Shown piece after piece: positions 5,416 to 7,124 of a stretch of 7,124 nt of DNA (positions are counted from its first letter, which is position 1; each line of letters starts with the position of its first letter). Position numbers and translations under genes: made by a program. The notes beneath the pieces are model-generated. The model was not told the DNA's origin. It did not search any database and worked only from the letters and a program-made list of their open reading frames with translations. This DNA comes from Planctomycetes bacterium GWF2_50_10 (lineage in GTDB: Bacteria; Planctomycetota; Phycisphaerae; Sedimentisphaerales; GWF2-50-10): positions 1 to 7,124 of the forward strand of contig MHYB01000012.1 in NCBI GenBank assembly GCA_001824635.1, written 5' to 3'.

Positions 5416-6261
5416 ATGAGCGAAAGTGAACAAATTTTACGCTGGCCGGGAGGATCGATAGATTTTTCCGGCGGGGCTGTTGTGATGGGGATACTTAATG
5501 TTACCCCGGATTCGTTCAGCGACGGCGGGCTTTACTTTGACACGCAAAGGGCTGTCGAGCACGGTTTGCAAATGGTAAGCGAAGGGGCGGCGATAATTGA
5601 CATTGGCGCGGAGAGTACCAGGCCGGGGGCGAAGGCAGTATCCGCAAGTGAGCAGATCGCCAGATGTTTGCCGGTATTGCGTGAGCTATTTAAAAAGACA
5701 AATATACCAGTAAGCATTGATACTTCTGATGTGGAGGTTGCCGGGGCTGCTATTGAGGCGGGTGCTTCTATAATAAATGATATTACGGCGTTTGCGGATG
5801 AAGGTATGGCTCGGCTGGCGGCGGAGGCAAATGTTCCTGTGATACTTATGCATATGCCGGGCACGCCACAGACGATGCAGAATCTAGCCAAGTATGAGGA
5901 CGTGGTTGGGGAAGTTTTGGAATACCTGCTTGGACGGGCTGGGCGGTCACAGGAGTTGGGTATCGCTGCCGAGCGTATCATAATAGATCCGGGTATCGGG
6001 TTCGGCAAGACTGCTGAGCATAATATATTGCTTCTGAAGCACCTTGAACGGTTTACACACAGCGGCTACCGCGTGCTGGTGGGAACTAGCAGGAAAAAAT
6101 TTATCGGCATGCTGACGGGTAAAGAGAAGCCTGAGGAACGGGTTTTCGGGACGGCTGCGAGCGTGGCGATAGCGGTGGAAAAAGGGGCGTCGGTAGTACG
6201 CGTGCATGACGTGGGGGCGATGAGCGATGTTGTAAAGGTTGCGAATGCGTTGCGACGATAA
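5416..6261 (+). CDS. folP: Dihydropteroate synthase
   Basis: This 281-residue enzyme joins p-aminobenzoate to 6-hydroxymethyl-dihydropterin pyrophosphate in folate synthesis. All TIM-barrel signatures are present: MGILNVTPDSFSDGG (24-38), DIGAESTRPGA (62-72), IDTSD with Asp102, NDI with Asn121, DPGIGFGKT with Asp191, GTSRKKF with Lys227, and RVHDV with Arg262 and His264. Asn28, Arg69, Asp102, Asn121, Asp191 and Lys227 are each six residues beyond the known E. coli DHPS functional positions, which supports an intact active site. The frame is open 13 codons further upstream, to a TTG inside the preceding gene. I preferred the ATG at 5416, which gives a 23-residue lead before MGILNV, close to the E. 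coli form. Its Shine-Dalgarno is weak, and translation is probably coupled to the upstream gene 4 bases away. Confidence 0.96.
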   Translation: MSESEQILRWPGGSIDFSGGAVVMGILNVTPDSFSDGGLYFDTQRAVEHGLQMVSEGAAIIDIGAESTRPGAKAVSASEQIARCLPVLRELFKKTNIPVSIDTSDVEVAGAAIEAGASIINDITAFADEGMARLAAEANVPVILMHMPGTPQTMQNLAKYEDVVGEVLEYLLGRAGRSQELGIAAERIIIDPGIGFGKTAEHNILLLKHLERFTHSGYRVLVGTSRKKFIGMLTGKEKPEERVFGTAASVAIAVEKGASVVRVHDVGAMSDVVKVANALRR

Positions 6262-6266
6262 CCATC

Positions 6267-6295
6267 TTGTTAATAGTCGATCATGATGCTATAAT
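6267..6295 (+). promoter_or_regulatory. Sigma70-type promoter for the MNT/HEPN pair with palindrome in the spacer
   Basis: TTGTTA at 6267-6272 (four of six to TTGACA), a 17-base spacer and a perfect TATAAT at 6290-6295 predict a start near 6302 and a very short leader with AGGA at 6304-6307. The spacer contains the palindrome ATCATGAT at 6280-6287, well placed for a repressor to block RNA polymerase. HEPN/MNT pairs are often autoregulated, but no DNA-binding domain is visible in either product. Confidence 0.65.
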
Positions 6296-6314
6296 GTCCA
6301 AATAGGAAAATATT

Positions 6315-6623
6315 ATGGTATCGCTTATTGAAGAAAAACGGCAAGGGCTTGCTGAACTTTGCAAAAAGTTCCATGTGACGCGGCTGGATGTATTTGGTTC
6401 GGCCGCTACCGGGCAAATGACAGAACAAAGCGATATTGATTTTCTTGTCGAATTCGATGAGACAGTTAATGCTTACCGATTCGATAACTACTTTGAACTG
6501 CTTCGAGAACTGGAATCACTTTTTGGGTGCCATGTCGATCTAGTCGAACCAGAGGGGCTTAGGAACCCGTATTTTATTCGCCGCGTAAACGAAACCAGGA
6601 AACAGGTGTATGCCAATTCGTGA
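6315..6623 (+). CDS. MNT-type nucleotidyltransferase (MntA-like antitoxin)
   Basis: This 102-residue minimal nucleotidyltransferase has the pol-beta signature GSAATGQMTEQSDIDFLV: Gly28-Ser29, ten residues, then Asp40 and Asp42. A third acidic residue is Asp75 in CHVDLVEPE. In characterised MntA/HepT systems this protein transfers AMP from ATP to a Tyr of the HEPN toxin and so neutralises it. That role is inferred here from the family and the partner gene. AGGA lies 7 bases before the ATG, and the gene has its own promoter 50 bases or less upstream. The last 14 bases overlap the start of the HEPN gene. The family can also be annotated as DNA polymerase beta domain protein. Confidence 0.9.
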   Translation: MVSLIEEKRQGLAELCKKFHVTRLDVFGSAATGQMTEQSDIDFLVEFDETVNAYRFDNYFELLRELESLFGCHVDLVEPEGLRNPYFIRRVNETRKQVYANS

Positions 6624-6966
6624 TCCCGAAAAATACCTTTATGATATGCTGGGAAGCTGCGAATTTCTGATCGAGTTCACTCGAGATAAAACGATTGACG
6701 ATTACAAGAGTAACCGTGCATTCCGCTCGGCAGTGGAACGCGAATTACAGATAATCGGGGAAGCCATGATCCAGATCGACCGGCTGGCTCCAGACATATC
6801 GGAACAAATTCCGGACCACCGTAATATTATTGGATTTAGACACGTTTTAGTGCACGGATACGACAGCTTGAATCCTGAAACTGTATGGAATATCATTTCT
6901 ACTAAATTAGATGACCTTAAAGAGGTAGCTGCACGGCTTCTTAAAGAACGGGGGTATTGTGAATGA
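6610..6966 (+). CDS. HEPN-domain RNase toxin (HepT-like)
   Basis: This 118-residue, mostly helical protein has the HEPN catalytic motif RHVLVHGY, with Arg77, His82 and Tyr84 forming RX4HXY. In the known HepT family, Arg and His form the RNA-cleaving site at a dimer interface, and the Tyr is the residue AMPylated by the MNT partner. All three are intact, so an active toxin is plausible. The Glu/Asp-rich helix with RSAVERELQIIGEAM (39-53) is also typical of the family. The ATG overlaps the end of the antitoxin gene by 14 bases and is preceded by AGGTGT at close distance. The stop codon overlaps the start of the larC gene in ATGA. The residues supporting function are seen; toxicity is inferred. 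Confidence 0.92.
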   Translation: MPIRDPEKYLYDMLGSCEFLIEFTRDKTIDDYKSNRAFRSAVERELQIIGEAMIQIDRLAPDISEQIPDHRNIIGFRHVLVHGYDSLNPETVWNIISTKLDDLKEVAARLLKERGYCE

Positions 6967-7124
6967 AAATAGCATACTTTGATTGTTTTTGCGGGGCTGG
7001 TGGGGATATGATCATCGCGGCGATGCTCGATGCGGGTATTGACGGCGAAGTGCTTATATCCAAGATTAATAGTCTGGGACTTGGGGCTGAAATAAAGATC
7101 AGCAGGGTCAAACGCTGCGGGATA
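6963..7124 (+). CDS. larC: LarC-like nickel-pincer cofactor protein, N-terminal part (cut by window edge)
   Basis: The first 54 codons are visible. The opening MKIAYFDCFCGAGGDMIIAA and the following MLDAG fit the N-terminus of LarC (DUF111), the CTP-dependent enzyme that inserts nickel into the pyridinium pincer cofactor of lactate racemase and relatives. The usual family opening reads FDCFSGISGDM; here Ser is Cys and the second half is GAGGDM. The metal-binding His-rich linker and the C-terminal half are outside the window, so function cannot be confirmed. The ATG overlaps the HEPN stop codon by four bases (ATGA), with a G-run (CGGGGGT) about 8 bases upstream as a possible ribosome binding site. 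Translation is probably coupled to the toxin-antitoxin pair. Confidence 0.85.
   Translation, partial: MKIAYFDCFCGAGGDMIIAAMLDAGIDGEVLISKINSLGLGAEIKISRVKRCGI

Overview
The window holds two divergent gene sets separated by about 190 bp of regulatory DNA. The ends cut through serS (left) and a larC-like gene (right). No tRNA, rRNA, CRISPR array or insertion sequence was seen. The left half (about 1-4345) reads on the minus strand and the right half (about 4536-7124) on the plus strand. The host cannot be named from the sequence alone. The pair of FabZ-like dehydratases, the long acyl carrier protein and the tandem ketosynthases resemble sets I associate with Planctomycetota (Phycisphaerae/anammox-like relatives). 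The HEPN/MNT pair and larC are common in anaerobic or environmental bacteria. Treat this assignment as inference.

Minus-strand operon, in transcription order: FabZ-like dehydratase (155 aa), acyl carrier protein (128 aa with an internal insertion), second FabZ-like dehydratase (161 aa), a ketosynthase-like protein that keeps the active-site Cys but has lost both catalytic His, a fully equipped FabF-type ketosynthase, then serS. The last four genes are packed with 1-base TAATG overlaps or a 3-base gap. The two ketosynthases look like a KS/chain-length-factor-like pair that condenses on the dedicated ACP, with two dehydratases acting on the 3-hydroxyacyl product. No ketoreductase, enoyl reductase, acyltransferase or thioesterase is present, so those steps must come from elsewhere. 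Whether the product is ordinary fatty acid or a special (polyene or modified) acyl chain cannot be read here. The 97-base gap between the ACP and the second dehydratase holds a perfect hairpin, tandem repeats and a 12-bp direct repeat.

Plus-strand genes: a ribonuclease Z-like metallo-beta-lactamase hydrolase with a good sigma70-type promoter, then folP (dihydropteroate synthase) 4 bases downstream. A second good promoter at 6267-6295 precedes a HEPN/MNT toxin-antitoxin-type pair (nucleotidyltransferase, then HepT-like RNase, overlapping by 14 bases). The HEPN stop overlaps the start of larC by 4 bases (ATGA), so larC expression may be coupled to the toxin-antitoxin module.

The most unusual points are the His-less ketosynthase beside an intact one, the enlarged ACP, the repeats in the divergent promoter region, and the toxin-antitoxin pair coupled to a nickel-cofactor gene.
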